9,960 bases of DNA from an uncultured Actinomycetes bacterium (lineage in GTDB: Bacteria > Actinomycetota > Actinomycetes > Nanopelagicales > Nanopelagicaceae): the NCBI GenBank assembly GCA_903921405.1, contig CAIXPV010000010.1:1-9960 (forward strand). Reading direction: 5' to 3'. Position numbers and translations under genes: made by a program. The notes below the pieces were generated by a model. That model searched no databases. It was not told the origin of the DNA and saw only the letters and a program-made list of their open reading frames with translations. Below, in pieces: positions 1 to 7,410 of the stretch (the first letter of the stretch is position 1; every line of letters starts with the position of its first letter).

Positions 1-867
1 GATCTGTGTTGAACCCAAAATCGCACTGCCTGGATGAATCGTTACATCATTAGATAAGACAGCCGTTGAATCGATCCATGTAGTTGTTGGATCGATAATT
101 GTTACACCTTCACGCATCCAGTTTTCATTGATGCGATCGCGCAGAAGTGCAGCTGATTCAGCTAACTGAACTCGATCATTAACACCTAAAATCTCAGTGA
201 AGTCATCGATAATGATGGCGGCAATCGATGCTCCTTGGTCTTTCAGGATTCCGATCACATCGGTTAAATAGAGTTCGCCCTGAGCATTTGAATTTTTTAT
301 CTGAGTAATCGCATCTGCGAGGGCGGCGCCATCGAATGCATACACTCCAGAATTAATTTCAAAGATAATTTTCTCATCCTCGGTGGCATCTTTTTCTTCA
401 ACGATACGTAAGAGTTCATCGGCATCATCGCGAATTATTCGGCCATAGCCAGTTGGATCTGGATGTTCGGCAGTTAATACCGATGCGACGAATTTTCCAG
501 ATTCGTGAGTATCTAGAAACTGTGCAAGTGATTGCCCTGTAAGCATCGGTGTATCTCCAGCAAGAACCAAGACGGTGCCTGTTGGAGTTTTTCCAGCCAA
601 CGCTAACTGAGCCGCATGGCCTGTACCGCCGCGGTGCTCTTGAAAAACTGTTACTGCTGTCGGTGCAATCTCGGCGATATGGGCTTCAACGCTCTGGCGA
701 CCAGCACCAACAACTATGCGCAACTCTTGTGGTGATAAATGTGAGACTGCATGCAGAACGTGGCCTAATAAGGAACGACCGGCAACGCTATGGAGAACTT
801 TCGGCTGAGTTGATTTCATTCGCGTGCCTTCACCTGCTGCCAGGATAATCACGGTTTCAACGGCCAC
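1..867 (-). CDS. glmU: GlmU, bifunctional UDP-GlcNAc pyrophosphorylase / GlcN-1-P acetyltransferase (N-terminal part, cut by window edge)
   Basis: This cytoplasmic enzyme makes UDP-GlcNAc for peptidoglycan: the N-terminal domain uridylylates GlcNAc-1-P and the C-terminal left-handed beta-helix acetylates GlcN-1-P. The 289 codons visible cover the uridylyltransferase domain. It carries the nucleotide-binding signature LAAGEGTRMKS (residues 9-19) followed by PKVLH (22-26). Further on are a GGTGHA segment, AGDTPML with the metal-binding Asp, GYGRIIR, NSGVYAF and GELYLTD. The window edge falls at the start of the beta-helix (hexapeptide-like NDVTIHPGSAILG), so the acetyltransferase half is not seen. 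The start is GTG at 867: an in-frame TAG lies four codons upstream, and AGGA sits about 9 bases before it. The gene lies 33 bases downstream of tRNA-Gln and may be cotranscribed with it. Identification is secure from motifs. Confidence 0.97.
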   Translation of the reverse strand, partial: MAVETVIILAAGEGTRMKSTQPKVLHSVAGRSLLGHVLHAVSHLSPQELRIVVGAGRQSVEAHIAEIAPTAVTVFQEHRGGTGHAAQLALAGKTPTGTVLVLAGDTPMLTGQSLAQFLDTHESGKFVASVLTAEHPDPTGYGRIIRDDADELLRIVEEKDATEDEKIIFEINSGVYAFDGAALADAITQIKNSNAQGELYLTDVIGILKDQGASIAAIIIDDFTEILGVNDRVQLAESAALLRDRINENWMREGVTIIDPTTTWIDSTAVLSNDVTIHPGSAILGSTQI

Positions 868-900
868 GAGTGAATCCTATCGGTGGCCTCAGATTAGTTG

Positions 901-972
901 CTCCGCCACCAGGTATCGATCCTGGACCCTGGGCTTCAAAGGCCCATGTGCTAGCCACTACACAATGGCGGA
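901..972 (-). tRNA. tRNA-Gln, anticodon UUG
   Basis: A full cloverleaf folds on the minus strand. The acceptor stem is TCCGCCA/TGGCGGA (7 perfect pairs, discriminator G). The D arm is GTGT/GCAC with loop AGTGGCTA containing the GG pair. The anticodon stem is TGGGC/GCCCA with loop CTTTGAA, giving anticodon TTG (reads CAA, Gln). The variable region is 4 nt and the T stem is CCAGG/CCTGG. Total length is 72 nt; CCA is not encoded (CAA follows the discriminator). The T loop reads ATCGATA, so the normally near-invariant T54 is A; the rest (T55, C56, G57, A58) is canonical. The gene sits between the ispE terminator and glmU; mycobacteria, from memory, also have a tRNA-Gln near glmU. Confidence 0.95.
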
Positions 973-990
973 ACCCGTATTCTCCCTCAT

Positions 991-1013
991 AAAAGGTGGT
1001 GCTGATGACCACC
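991..1013 (-). terminator. Probable Rho-independent terminator after ispE
   Basis: Read on the minus strand, a 6-bp perfect stem GGTGGT / ACCACC with a 7-nt loop (CATCAGC) is followed directly by TTTT then AT. It lies 25 bases past the ispE stop codon and 18 bases before the 5' end of the tRNA. This would end the rsmI–ispE operon and separate it from the tRNA-Gln/glmU unit. The stem is short and the T-run has only four bases, so termination may be partial. Confidence 0.55.
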
Positions 1014-1038
1014 GTGCCATTGATTGAAGGCCGCTGCT

Positions 1039-1953
1039 TTAGGTCAGTACTTTTGCCCCACCCACTGGCCCATATGCGCGAGCAATACTGCCAACCACGC
1101 CACTGGCCGTTAATGCAACGGCTAGATCCAGGCCCGCCTCTTCATCGGCTACTAGAAATGCAACGGTTGGTCCAGAGCCAGATACGAGTGCACCCAAGGC
1201 TCCATACTCCTGACCGACATCTAAAACTAATCGAAGTGCTGGGCGAAGTGAACATGCAGCTGCCTGTAAATCATTCACAAGTGATGCACCAACAGTTGTG
1301 GCGTCGGATGCTAGAAGTGCCTGTAATAAAACTTCATTGGCTGCAGGTTCAACGATTTCAGATTCTGCACGCAGACGATCGCACTCTGCATAGACAGCAG
1401 GGGTTGTAAGCCCCACGGTCGAAAGTGCTAATACCCAGTGATAGGTTCCGCGCGAAAGTGCCGGCGTCAACTGTTCGCCATGCCCAGTACCAATTGCAGT
1501 ACCGCCACTTAACATGAAGGGAACATCGCTACCTAACTGTGCAGCGATTTCTGACATCTCTTCACGATTCATTCCAAGTGAAAATAAATAATCTATTGCA
1601 ACAATTGTTGCAGCGGCGTCGGCACTTCCGCCAGCCATGCCGCCGGCAACTGGAATCGATTTCTTAATATCAATATGAACATCTAAATCCAAGTCATACT
1701 CTTGTGCAATAAGCGCCGCTGCCTTTACAGCTAAATTATTACTATCGGCTGGAACACCATGAGTGTGATCTCCACTAATCGAAATTGAGACACCAGAATT
1801 AGGTTGAGCCAAAGTAACTGTGACTTCATCAAAGATTGAGATTGCTTGAAAGACAGTCACTAGATTATGAAAACCATCGGCTTCGCGCGGGCCAACCGAG
1901 AGCTGCAAATTAACCTTTGCAGGTACGCGGACCGTTACGGTTTTAACTGGCAT
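1039..1953 (-). CDS. ispE: IspE, 4-diphosphocytidyl-2-C-methyl-D-erythritol kinase
   Basis: This GHMP-family kinase phosphorylates CDP-ME at the 2-hydroxyl in the MEP pathway, supplying IPP/DMAPP for carotenoids, quinones and polyprenyl carriers. The 304-residue length is normal. Visible motifs are PAKVNLQL at the N-terminus with the conserved Lys13, then DGFHNL (26-31). The glycine-rich ATP loop VAGGMAGGSADAAA spans 102-115. GSDVPFML contains the probable catalytic Asp143, and the C-terminal GHMP motif SGSGPT is at 258-263. The start is ATG at 1953 with AGGG 7 bases upstream. It is last in the operon, 21 bases after rsmA. In mycobacteria ksgA(rsmA)–ispE is also adjacent, supporting the assignment. 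No anomalies seen. Confidence 0.97.
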   Translation of the reverse strand: MPVKTVTVRVPAKVNLQLSVGPREADGFHNLVTVFQAISIFDEVTVTLAQPNSGVSISISGDHTHGVPADSNNLAVKAAALIAQEYDLDLDVHIDIKKSIPVAGGMAGGSADAAATIVAIDYLFSLGMNREEMSEIAAQLGSDVPFMLSGGTAIGTGHGEQLTPALSRGTYHWVLALSTVGLTTPAVYAECDRLRAESEIVEPAANEVLLQALLASDATTVGASLVNDLQAAACSLRPALRLVLDVGQEYGALGALVSGSGPTVAFLVADEEAGLDLAVALTASGVVGSIARAYGPVGGAKVLT

Positions 1954-1974
1954 GAATTGACCCTATTACGTTGG

Positions 1975-2817
1975 TTAATAAATGTCAGGTGCAATTGAGG
2001 CGATGGCGCAAAAACTTGAAATCTCTAGAGCTTCACCGCGAAGTGTTGGATCGATTCCCGCCTTGATTAAAATAGCTTCGGCAGCTGCCGATGTGCCATA
2101 AAGGGCGGAAAGCGCCGAACGCAGCATTTTTCGGCGTTGGGCAAAGGCGGCATCGATGATCGTAAAAACCTTCTTGCGCAGAACTTCATCCCCTGGTGTT
2201 GGCCGACGAGTAAAGGAGACTAATTTGGAATCAACATTAGGTACTGGCCAAAATACCGAACGTGAAACCGAGCCTGCGCCTTTTACATCGGCCCACCATG
2301 CAGCTTTAACGCTTGGAATTCCATACTCTTTTGTACCTGGATGACCAGCAAGGCGATCTGCAACTTCGGCCTGCACCATGACGACACCGGTACGAAGCGT
2401 TGGAAATTTTTCAAGCAAGTGCAATAAGACTGGAACTGAAACATTGTAAGGAAGGTTTGCTACTAAGACGGTTGGCGCAGCAGGAAGGTTTTCAAGCCTC
2501 AAGGCATCGTGATGAATAACGGTCAAATTTTCGGGGTGATCAAAGTTTTCGCTAACGGTTATTGGTAACTGCCGTGCAAGTCGATCATCAATTTCAACTG
2601 CTATGACCGATGCCGCACTCTGTAAAAGCGCCAGTGTCAGTGAACCTAAGCCCGGACCAATCTCCAGTGCCACATCATCGCTACCCACTTGAGCAGTGCG
2701 AACGATTTTGGTGCAGATATTTGAATCGATAACAAAGTTTTGCCCCAGTGACTTTGAGGGTTTTAAGTCAAGGGCAGCTGCTAACTCACGGATTTGCTTG
2801 GCACCAAGCAAGGTCAT
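1975..2817 (-). CDS. rsmA: RsmA (KsgA), 16S rRNA A1518/A1519 N6-dimethyltransferase
   Basis: This SAM-dependent methyltransferase dimethylates two adjacent adenines in the 3'-terminal hairpin of 16S rRNA during late 30S assembly. The 280-residue length is typical. Visible are the LGQNFV entry motif (24-29) and SAM motif I EIGPGLGSLT (52-61). The acidic motif AVEIDDRL follows (73-80), then HHDAL (102-106) and the catalytic motif IV NLPYN (121-125). The C-terminal basic helix FAQRRKMLR (225-233) is also present. The start ATG (2817) overlaps the tatD stop in a 4-base ATGA. GGAAG lies 9 bases upstream inside tatD, so translation is probably coupled. Related actinobacteria commonly have an rpf gene between tatD and ksgA; it is absent here. 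Confidence 0.97.
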   Translation of the reverse strand: MTLLGAKQIRELAAALDLKPSKSLGQNFVIDSNICTKIVRTAQVGSDDVALEIGPGLGSLTLALLQSAASVIAVEIDDRLARQLPITVSENFDHPENLTVIHHDALRLENLPAAPTVLVANLPYNVSVPVLLHLLEKFPTLRTGVVMVQAEVADRLAGHPGTKEYGIPSVKAAWWADVKGAGSVSRSVFWPVPNVDSKLVSFTRRPTPGDEVLRKKVFTIIDAAFAQRRKMLRSALSALYGTSAAAEAILIKAGIDPTLRGEALEISSFCAIASIAPDIY

Positions 2818-3674
2818 GGCGCAAAACTTCCAAATAAGCGTTCAGCATTATTGCTCAGTGCTACTGCTAATTCACCGACATCGCTATTTCTTTCAGCTGC
2901 CATTGCACGAACAATTGTTGCGATCTGTGCAGGGGCATTACCCGCACCACGATGAGGCATGGGTGCTAAAAATGGTGAATCAGTTTCGACTAATAACTGA
3001 TCGATAGGTACAAGTTTTACAGCCTCACGTAGCGCTGGCGCATTCTTAAAAGTTAGCGTGCCGGCAAAGGACAATACGTATCCGCGTTCGATACAAACTT
3101 TGGCCATTTCAACATCGCCTGAAAAGCAGTGAAAGATAGTCTTTTCGGGAGCTCCCACTTCTAGTAAAACCGATAAAACATCATCATGAGAATCACGATC
3201 GTGAATCACTAAGGCTTTTTTGGTCTTCTTAGCTAACTCAATGTGCCATTTGAAAGACTCTTGCTGACGTGGTCGAAGCTCCACAGGCGTTCGAAAATAA
3301 TCTAAACCTGTCTCACCAATTGCACGCACTCGTGGATGTTGTGCAAGTTCGGCAATCACTGCCCAATCGGCTTCAAGATCGGCAACTACCGGTGCCTCAT
3401 TTGGGTGCAATGCAACTGCTGCTAATACGGCCGTGTTCCATTTCTCTGCTGCAGCTACACACCATTTAGATTGTTCGGCTGAATATCCAACTTGCACGAT
3501 TCGATCAACGTTAACTGATTTAGCGTCAGCGATAACATCGGCAATCTCTTGTGAATCTGGCGCCGTATCGGTGATGATCTCCATGTGTGCATGGGCATCT
3601 ACGGTTGGATACGGAAGTGGTTCTGGTAACGGTGCGCGTGGGCGATCGATATCGCGGTTATGCCGATCTGCCAT
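2814..3674 (-). CDS. tatD: TatD-family metal-dependent deoxyribonuclease
   Basis: TatD proteins are TIM-barrel amidohydrolase-superfamily nucleases (3'-5' DNase/hydrolase). The 286-residue length fits the family. The metal ligands are all visible: DAHAH with His28 and His30, GETGLDY with Glu121, VIHDR with His158, FHCFSG with His182, and ETDSPFL with Asp232. The C-terminal PHRGAGNAPAQI segment is typical. The Arg/Pro-rich first 20 residues precede the first barrel strand and are not conserved in the family as I know it, so a later start is possible, but ATG 3674 lies just 5 bases after the metG stop. It overlaps rsmA by 4 bases. The metG–tatD–rsmA order is common in bacteria. The in vivo substrate cannot be told from sequence. 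Confidence 0.95.
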   Translation of the reverse strand: MADRHNRDIDRPRAPLPEPLPYPTVDAHAHMEIITDTAPDSQEIADVIADAKSVNVDRIVQVGYSAEQSKWCVAAAEKWNTAVLAAVALHPNEAPVVADLEADWAVIAELAQHPRVRAIGETGLDYFRTPVELRPRQQESFKWHIELAKKTKKALVIHDRDSHDDVLSVLLEVGAPEKTIFHCFSGDVEMAKVCIERGYVLSFAGTLTFKNAPALREAVKLVPIDQLLVETDSPFLAPMPHRGAGNAPAQIATIVRAMAAERNSDVGELAVALSNNAERLFGSFAP

Positions 3675-3679
3675 TCGTC

Positions 3680-5245
3680 TTAGGCGTTCGTTTCTAGACG
3701 AGGAAAGAGAACTGGGGTCTTAGTAACACGTGCACCCTGTGGCAGTTGGCCCCACGTTGCAACATCACTAATCTTTTGGGCACGTAATTCACCTAAGGAG
3801 GATTGCACTCCAAGGCTCTGCCACAAGATTTCACATGTTGCTGGCATAACTGGGTACAGCAAAACGGCTAAAGCGCGCAGTGATTCAGCAGTGTTGTACA
3901 AAATACCCTCAAGCACCGCTTGGTTAGCTGGATCCTTAGCAAGAATCCATGGCTCTTTCTCAGTGACATAGCCATTAACTTTCTTACAAAAATCCATGAT
4001 GGCCAATATTCCGCCTTGAAAATCTAGTGCGCACATTGCAGAGTCGGCTTTTTCAACAGCGGTGCGAAGAGCATCTTCGAGTCCTGCATCTGAACTCACT
4101 GCCGGTACTAGCCCGCCAGAGTATTTTTCGACCATTGCAGCAGATCGTGAGGCTAAGTTTCCAAAGTCATTAGCTAGCTCTGATGTATATCTAGCCGACA
4201 TGTCCTCCCACGAAAACGAGCCATCGGTTCCAAATGGAATCGCCCGTAAGAAGTAATAACGGAATGCATCGACACCGAAGTGATCGGTTATGTCCTTTGG
4301 TGCAATTCCAGTGAGCTTGCTCTTACTCATCTTTTCACCGCCGACTAACAACCAGCCGTGAGCAAAAACTTTCTTAGGAATATCTATGCCTGCAGCCATC
4401 AACATTGCCGGCCAAATTACTGCGTGAAAACGCAAAATATCTTTGCCAACTAGATGCACATCAGCTGGCCATGTAGAAGCAAATTTCTTGCCACCTTCAC
4501 TATCTGGAGCATCGGTTAAGCCAACTGCTGTTGCATAGTTCAACAGCGCATCAAACCAAACATAGACAACTTGATCGGTATCCCATGGCACTGGAATTCC
4601 CCAGTCAAAGGTAGATCGAGAGATGGAGAGATCTGAGACACCACCTTCTAGGAATGAAATAACTTCATTGCGCGCACTCTCAGGCTGACATGCATCGGGG
4701 TTTGCGCGATAGTGGGCAAGAAGTTGATCGGTAAAAGCTGAAAGTTTGAAGAACCAGTTGTTTTCATTGACGAGTTCAATCGGTTTGCTATGAATCGGAC
4801 AGCATTTATTTCCATCGATTTCGATCAAATCTCCGGGCAATTTAAACTCTTCACAGCCAACGCAGTAAGGGCCTTCATATTTTCCAGCATATATATGTCC
4901 AGAGTCTTTCAAAGACTGTAAGAACTTTTGCACTCGCTCTGTATGTCGAACTTCAGTTGTTCGAATGAAATCATCATTAGCAATATTTAAGCTGGCCCAA
5001 TTGGGTTTCCACGCATCCTGAACTAAGCGATCTACCCAGGCTTGTGGCGCAGTGTTATTTTCCTGCGCGGTACGCATAACTTTTTGCCCGTGCTCATCTG
5101 TGCCAGTTAAGAACCAGACTGACTCACCTTTTTGGCGGTGCCAACGGGTAAGAACATCTCCAGCAACAGTTGTGTAGGCATGACCGATATGAGGCGCATC
5201 GTTGACGTAGTAAATAGGCGTCGTTAAGTAGAAAGATTTGCTCAC
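3680..5245 (-). CDS. metG: MetG, methionyl-tRNA synthetase
   Basis: This class I synthetase charges tRNA-Met and initiator tRNA. At 521 residues it is the short form without the C-terminal EMAP/Trbp111-like tRNA-binding domain. The Rossmann fold signature HIGH is at 19-22 and KMSKS at 305-309. The connective peptide has one zinc knuckle: CVGC (128-131) with CPIH (149-152). Other family motifs are FLTGTDEHGQK (45-55), YVWFDALLNY (228-237), GKDILRFHAVIWPA (267-280) and HGWLLVGGEKMSKS. An alpha-helical anticodon-binding region follows, including NDFGNL and NGYVTEKEPW. The start is GTG at 5245; it shares GTGA with the rsmI stop, implying translational coupling. In several bacteria metG likewise neighbours tatD and rsmA. 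Assignment is secure. Confidence 0.98.
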   Translation of the reverse strand: MSKSFYLTTPIYYVNDAPHIGHAYTTVAGDVLTRWHRQKGESVWFLTGTDEHGQKVMRTAQENNTAPQAWVDRLVQDAWKPNWASLNIANDDFIRTTEVRHTERVQKFLQSLKDSGHIYAGKYEGPYCVGCEEFKLPGDLIEIDGNKCCPIHSKPIELVNENNWFFKLSAFTDQLLAHYRANPDACQPESARNEVISFLEGGVSDLSISRSTFDWGIPVPWDTDQVVYVWFDALLNYATAVGLTDAPDSEGGKKFASTWPADVHLVGKDILRFHAVIWPAMLMAAGIDIPKKVFAHGWLLVGGEKMSKSKLTGIAPKDITDHFGVDAFRYYFLRAIPFGTDGSFSWEDMSARYTSELANDFGNLASRSAAMVEKYSGGLVPAVSSDAGLEDALRTAVEKADSAMCALDFQGGILAIMDFCKKVNGYVTEKEPWILAKDPANQAVLEGILYNTAESLRALAVLLYPVMPATCEILWQSLGVQSSLGELRAQKISDVATWGQLPQGARVTKTPVLFPRLETNA

Positions 5246-6084
5246 GAGCTCATCTTATTCGCATCGACCACGGCGGCATAAACAAGGCGCTTTGCGATTC
5301 CAAATTCTGCGGCAACGCCGGCGATTGCGGCTTTGCGATCCATACCGGCCCCTTCAAACTCGCGGACTCTGGCAACCATATCCTCGGCAGTTACTGCAGC
5401 AGAATCTTTATTGGCACCAGAAACGACGAGTGTGATTTCACCCAGGACTTCGTGCGTATCGGCCCAGGTTGATAGTTCGCTCAAAGTTCCTCGAATTGTT
5501 TCTTCATATCGCTTAGTCATCTCACGGCAAATAGCACCGCGGCGTTCTGGACCAAAAACACTCACTGCATCGCCCAGTGAATCACCGAGTCGATGTGGTG
5601 CTTCGAAGAAAACCATTGTGCGCTCTTCAAAGCGAAGTTTTTCAAATGTTGCTAAACGTGCACCACTACTGCGTGGAGGAAAACCTTCAAATGTAAAGCG
5701 ATCTGTTGGAAGGCCAGATAGGGCAACGGCCATAGTTACTGCGCTTGGCCCTGGAATCACGTGAACATCGACACCAGCTGCAATTGCATCGCGCATCAAT
5801 CGAAATCCTGGATCGCTAATTGTTGGCATTCCTGCATCGGATACAACTAATACTGTTGCACCAGCTGAAAGCTCTTGTAGTAGTTCACGTGTGCGGTCCT
5901 CTTCATTGCCTTCGAAAAACGACATAACTCGTGCAGTAAAAACTACGTCGATATCTGTACACAATCGGTGAAATCTGCGCGAATCCTCTGCGGCAATAAT
6001 CGTGGCCTCTTCAATCGCTTTCTTAAGGCGTGCTGTGGCATCCCCAGGATTACCGAGTGGGGTCGCAGCCAGGATCAAAGACAT
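5242..6084 (-). CDS. rsmI: RsmI, 16S rRNA (cytidine1402-2'-O)-methyltransferase
   Basis: RsmI 2'-O-methylates C1402 in the ribosomal P site and belongs to the tetrapyrrole (corrin/porphyrin) methyltransferase fold. The 280-residue protein has ATPLGNPGD (7-15), AAEDSRR (31-37), SDAGMPTISDPG (82-93), VIPGPSAV (109-116), FEGFPP (132-137), FFEAPHRL (159-166) and REMTKRYEE (187-195). A small C-terminal helical region (about 248-275, DRKAAIAGVAAEFG) matches the family's extra helix-turn-helix-like domain. The start is ATG 6084 directly before the conserved first strand; no good Shine-Dalgarno is seen. It is first in the minus-strand operon and divergent from pmt. The rsmI/pmt divergence is also known in mycobacteria (Rv1003/Rv1002c, from memory). 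Confidence 0.97.
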   Translation of the reverse strand: MSLILAATPLGNPGDATARLKKAIEEATIIAAEDSRRFHRLCTDIDVVFTARVMSFFEGNEEDRTRELLQELSAGATVLVVSDAGMPTISDPGFRLMRDAIAAGVDVHVIPGPSAVTMAVALSGLPTDRFTFEGFPPRSSGARLATFEKLRFEERTMVFFEAPHRLGDSLGDAVSVFGPERRGAICREMTKRYEETIRGTLSELSTWADTHEVLGEITLVVSGANKDSAAVTAEDMVARVREFEGAGMDRKAAIAGVAAEFGIAKRLVYAAVVDANKMSS

Positions 6085-6118
6085 AGGTTCATCATCTCAG
6101 TAATTTTGGGGCCTGATG

Positions 6119-6136
6119 CCCATACGATTATGTACA
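6119..6136. promoter_or_regulatory. Overlapping divergent promoters for rsmI and pmt (predicted)
   Basis: On the plus strand TACGAT (6123-6128) fits a TANNNT -10 element and ends 7 bases before the ATG at 6136, which suits a leaderless pmt mRNA. On the minus strand CATAAT (6127-6132) is a five-of-six -10 match that would start rsmI transcription near 6119 with a leader of about 35 nt. The two hexamers share two bases, so the polymerases would compete. No clear -35 consensus is present for either. This is a prediction from hexamers alone. Confidence 0.4.
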
Positions 6137-7410
6137 TGATCGCAGCATTGGCCCCTCTCGTCATCGCTGCGCTATCCCTATTGCTTCGATTAGTTAACTT
6201 ATCTACCCCTAAGGGCTATGTCTTTGACGAGGTCTATTACGTCGATGGAGCTAAGGATTTTCTAAAATTTGGCGTCGAAGTAACTGGCAATAAGCCTGAA
6301 TTCATTGTTCATCCTCCAGTTGGAAAATGGCTCATTGCAAGTGGCATCAAAATCTTTGGCAATAATGAGTTTGGGTGGCGCTTTGCCGTTGCAATTGTTG
6401 GCACGCTATTGATTCTGCTTTTTGCACGGTTAGTACATGTGCTCTTTTATTCACCGCTACTTACTGCAATTGGTGCAGCTTTAATGGCTATGGATGGCCT
6501 TGCGTTAGTTCATTCTCGAACGGCGTTGCTTGACCTTTTCTTAGCTTTCTTCGTCCTGCTGGCCGTCTATTTGTGGCAACGTGAACGACACTGGTGGGCT
6601 TCTATATCTATTGGCCTTGCTATGGGAACAAAGTGGAGCGCCATATATTTCTTAGCGATTCTTGCTCTAGTTTGCCTGTATCGAATATTCACGTCATATT
6701 CAGGTAAAGAATTAGTAAAACCAACTGCAAAGAAAATTCTTCAGTATGGATTACTTCCTATCTTCGTTTATGTATCTACGTGGACCGGATGGTTTATTAG
6801 CAATCGCGGTTGGGACCGTCAGTGGTCAACTAATGCACTGGCATCGTGGTGGCACTATCACGCAGAGATGTTGAGTTTTCATACCGGGCTCACTGAAAAG
6901 CATTCTTACCAAGCTAATCCATGGTCATGGATGATCATGGGTCGACCAACCTCATTTTTTTATGACTCACCTCAAGGTTGCGGTAGCAAAGAGTGCGCAC
7001 AGGAAGTTCTTGCCATTGGTACGCCGTTCTTGTGGTGGATAGGTACCGTTGCAGTGTTGGTGGCATTTGGCTTCTGGTTTCGCTCTTTGCTTCTTAAGAA
7101 AACCGATGCTGCCTTGAATCTGATTGTTATTGGAATAAGTGCTGGCTACCTACCGTGGTTTTTCTTTCAGAAGCGAACCGTCTTTACTTTTTACGCCATA
7201 GTCTTCGAGCCTTTTATGCTGCTCGCTATTGTTTATTGCGCCAAGTTAATCCTTGATAGTCAGTTAAAATCTGGAGTTTCACAAGCGATTGTGGCCACGG
7301 TAATTGTTGTTATATTTCTCAACTTTATTTACTTCTTACCGCTATTTCTGGGCGACGTAATTACTTATGACGCGTGGTTTAAACGTATGTGGCTAAGCTC
7401 TTGGATTTAA
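6130..7410 (+). CDS. pmt: Pmt, polyprenyl-phosphate-mannose:protein O-mannosyltransferase (GT39)
   Basis: This multi-pass membrane enzyme transfers mannose from polyprenyl-phosphate-mannose to Ser/Thr of exported proteins, and in actinobacteria works with Sec export. The catalytic-loop motif FDEVYYV (32-38) holds the Asp-Glu pair typical of the family. HPPVGKW (61-67) and EFGWRF (80-85) follow. Central conserved features are RGWDRQW, WHYHAEM, HSYQANPW and GRPTSFFYD, then an external-loop Cys pair (C284, C289) before IGTPFLWW. About nine or ten hydrophobic segments are seen. With 426 residues it is shorter than mycobacterial homologues (about 500) and begins inside the first membrane helix. 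ATG 6136 (two codons later) fits the predicted leaderless transcript; TTG 6106 or upstream starts overlapping rsmI are less likely. Its stop directly abuts the glpR stop, convergent. Confidence 0.92.
   Translation: MYMIAALAPLVIAALSLLLRLVNLSTPKGYVFDEVYYVDGAKDFLKFGVEVTGNKPEFIVHPPVGKWLIASGIKIFGNNEFGWRFAVAIVGTLLILLFARLVHVLFYSPLLTAIGAALMAMDGLALVHSRTALLDLFLAFFVLLAVYLWQRERHWWASISIGLAMGTKWSAIYFLAILALVCLYRIFTSYSGKELVKPTAKKILQYGLLPIFVYVSTWTGWFISNRGWDRQWSTNALASWWHYHAEMLSFHTGLTEKHSYQANPWSWMIMGRPTSFFYDSPQGCGSKECAQEVLAIGTPFLWWIGTVAVLVAFGFWFRSLLLKKTDAALNLIVIGISAGYLPWFFFQKRTVFTFYAIVFEPFMLLAIVYCAKLILDSQLKSGVSQAIVATVIVVIFLNFIYFLPLFLGDVITYDAWFKRMWLSSWI

Noticed and set aside
549..848. Plus-strand open frame opposite glmU (and similar frames opposite ispE, rsmA, tatD, rsmI and glp)
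   Set aside because: Each lies antisense to a gene with strong family motifs, and their amino-acid composition is typical of reverse-frame shadows.
973..990. Specific -10/-35 promoter for tRNA-Gln
   Set aside because: GAGAAT upstream of the tRNA is only a four-of-six match and no -35 is seen, so I could not support a definite promoter.
5968..6129. In-frame upstream extension of pmt overlapping rsmI antisense
   Set aside because: The predicted extra 54 residues are unlike any membrane-enzyme N-terminus, run antisense over the conserved rsmI N-terminus, and have no ribosome binding site. The -10-like TACGAT at 6123-6128 supports a start at 6130 or 6136.
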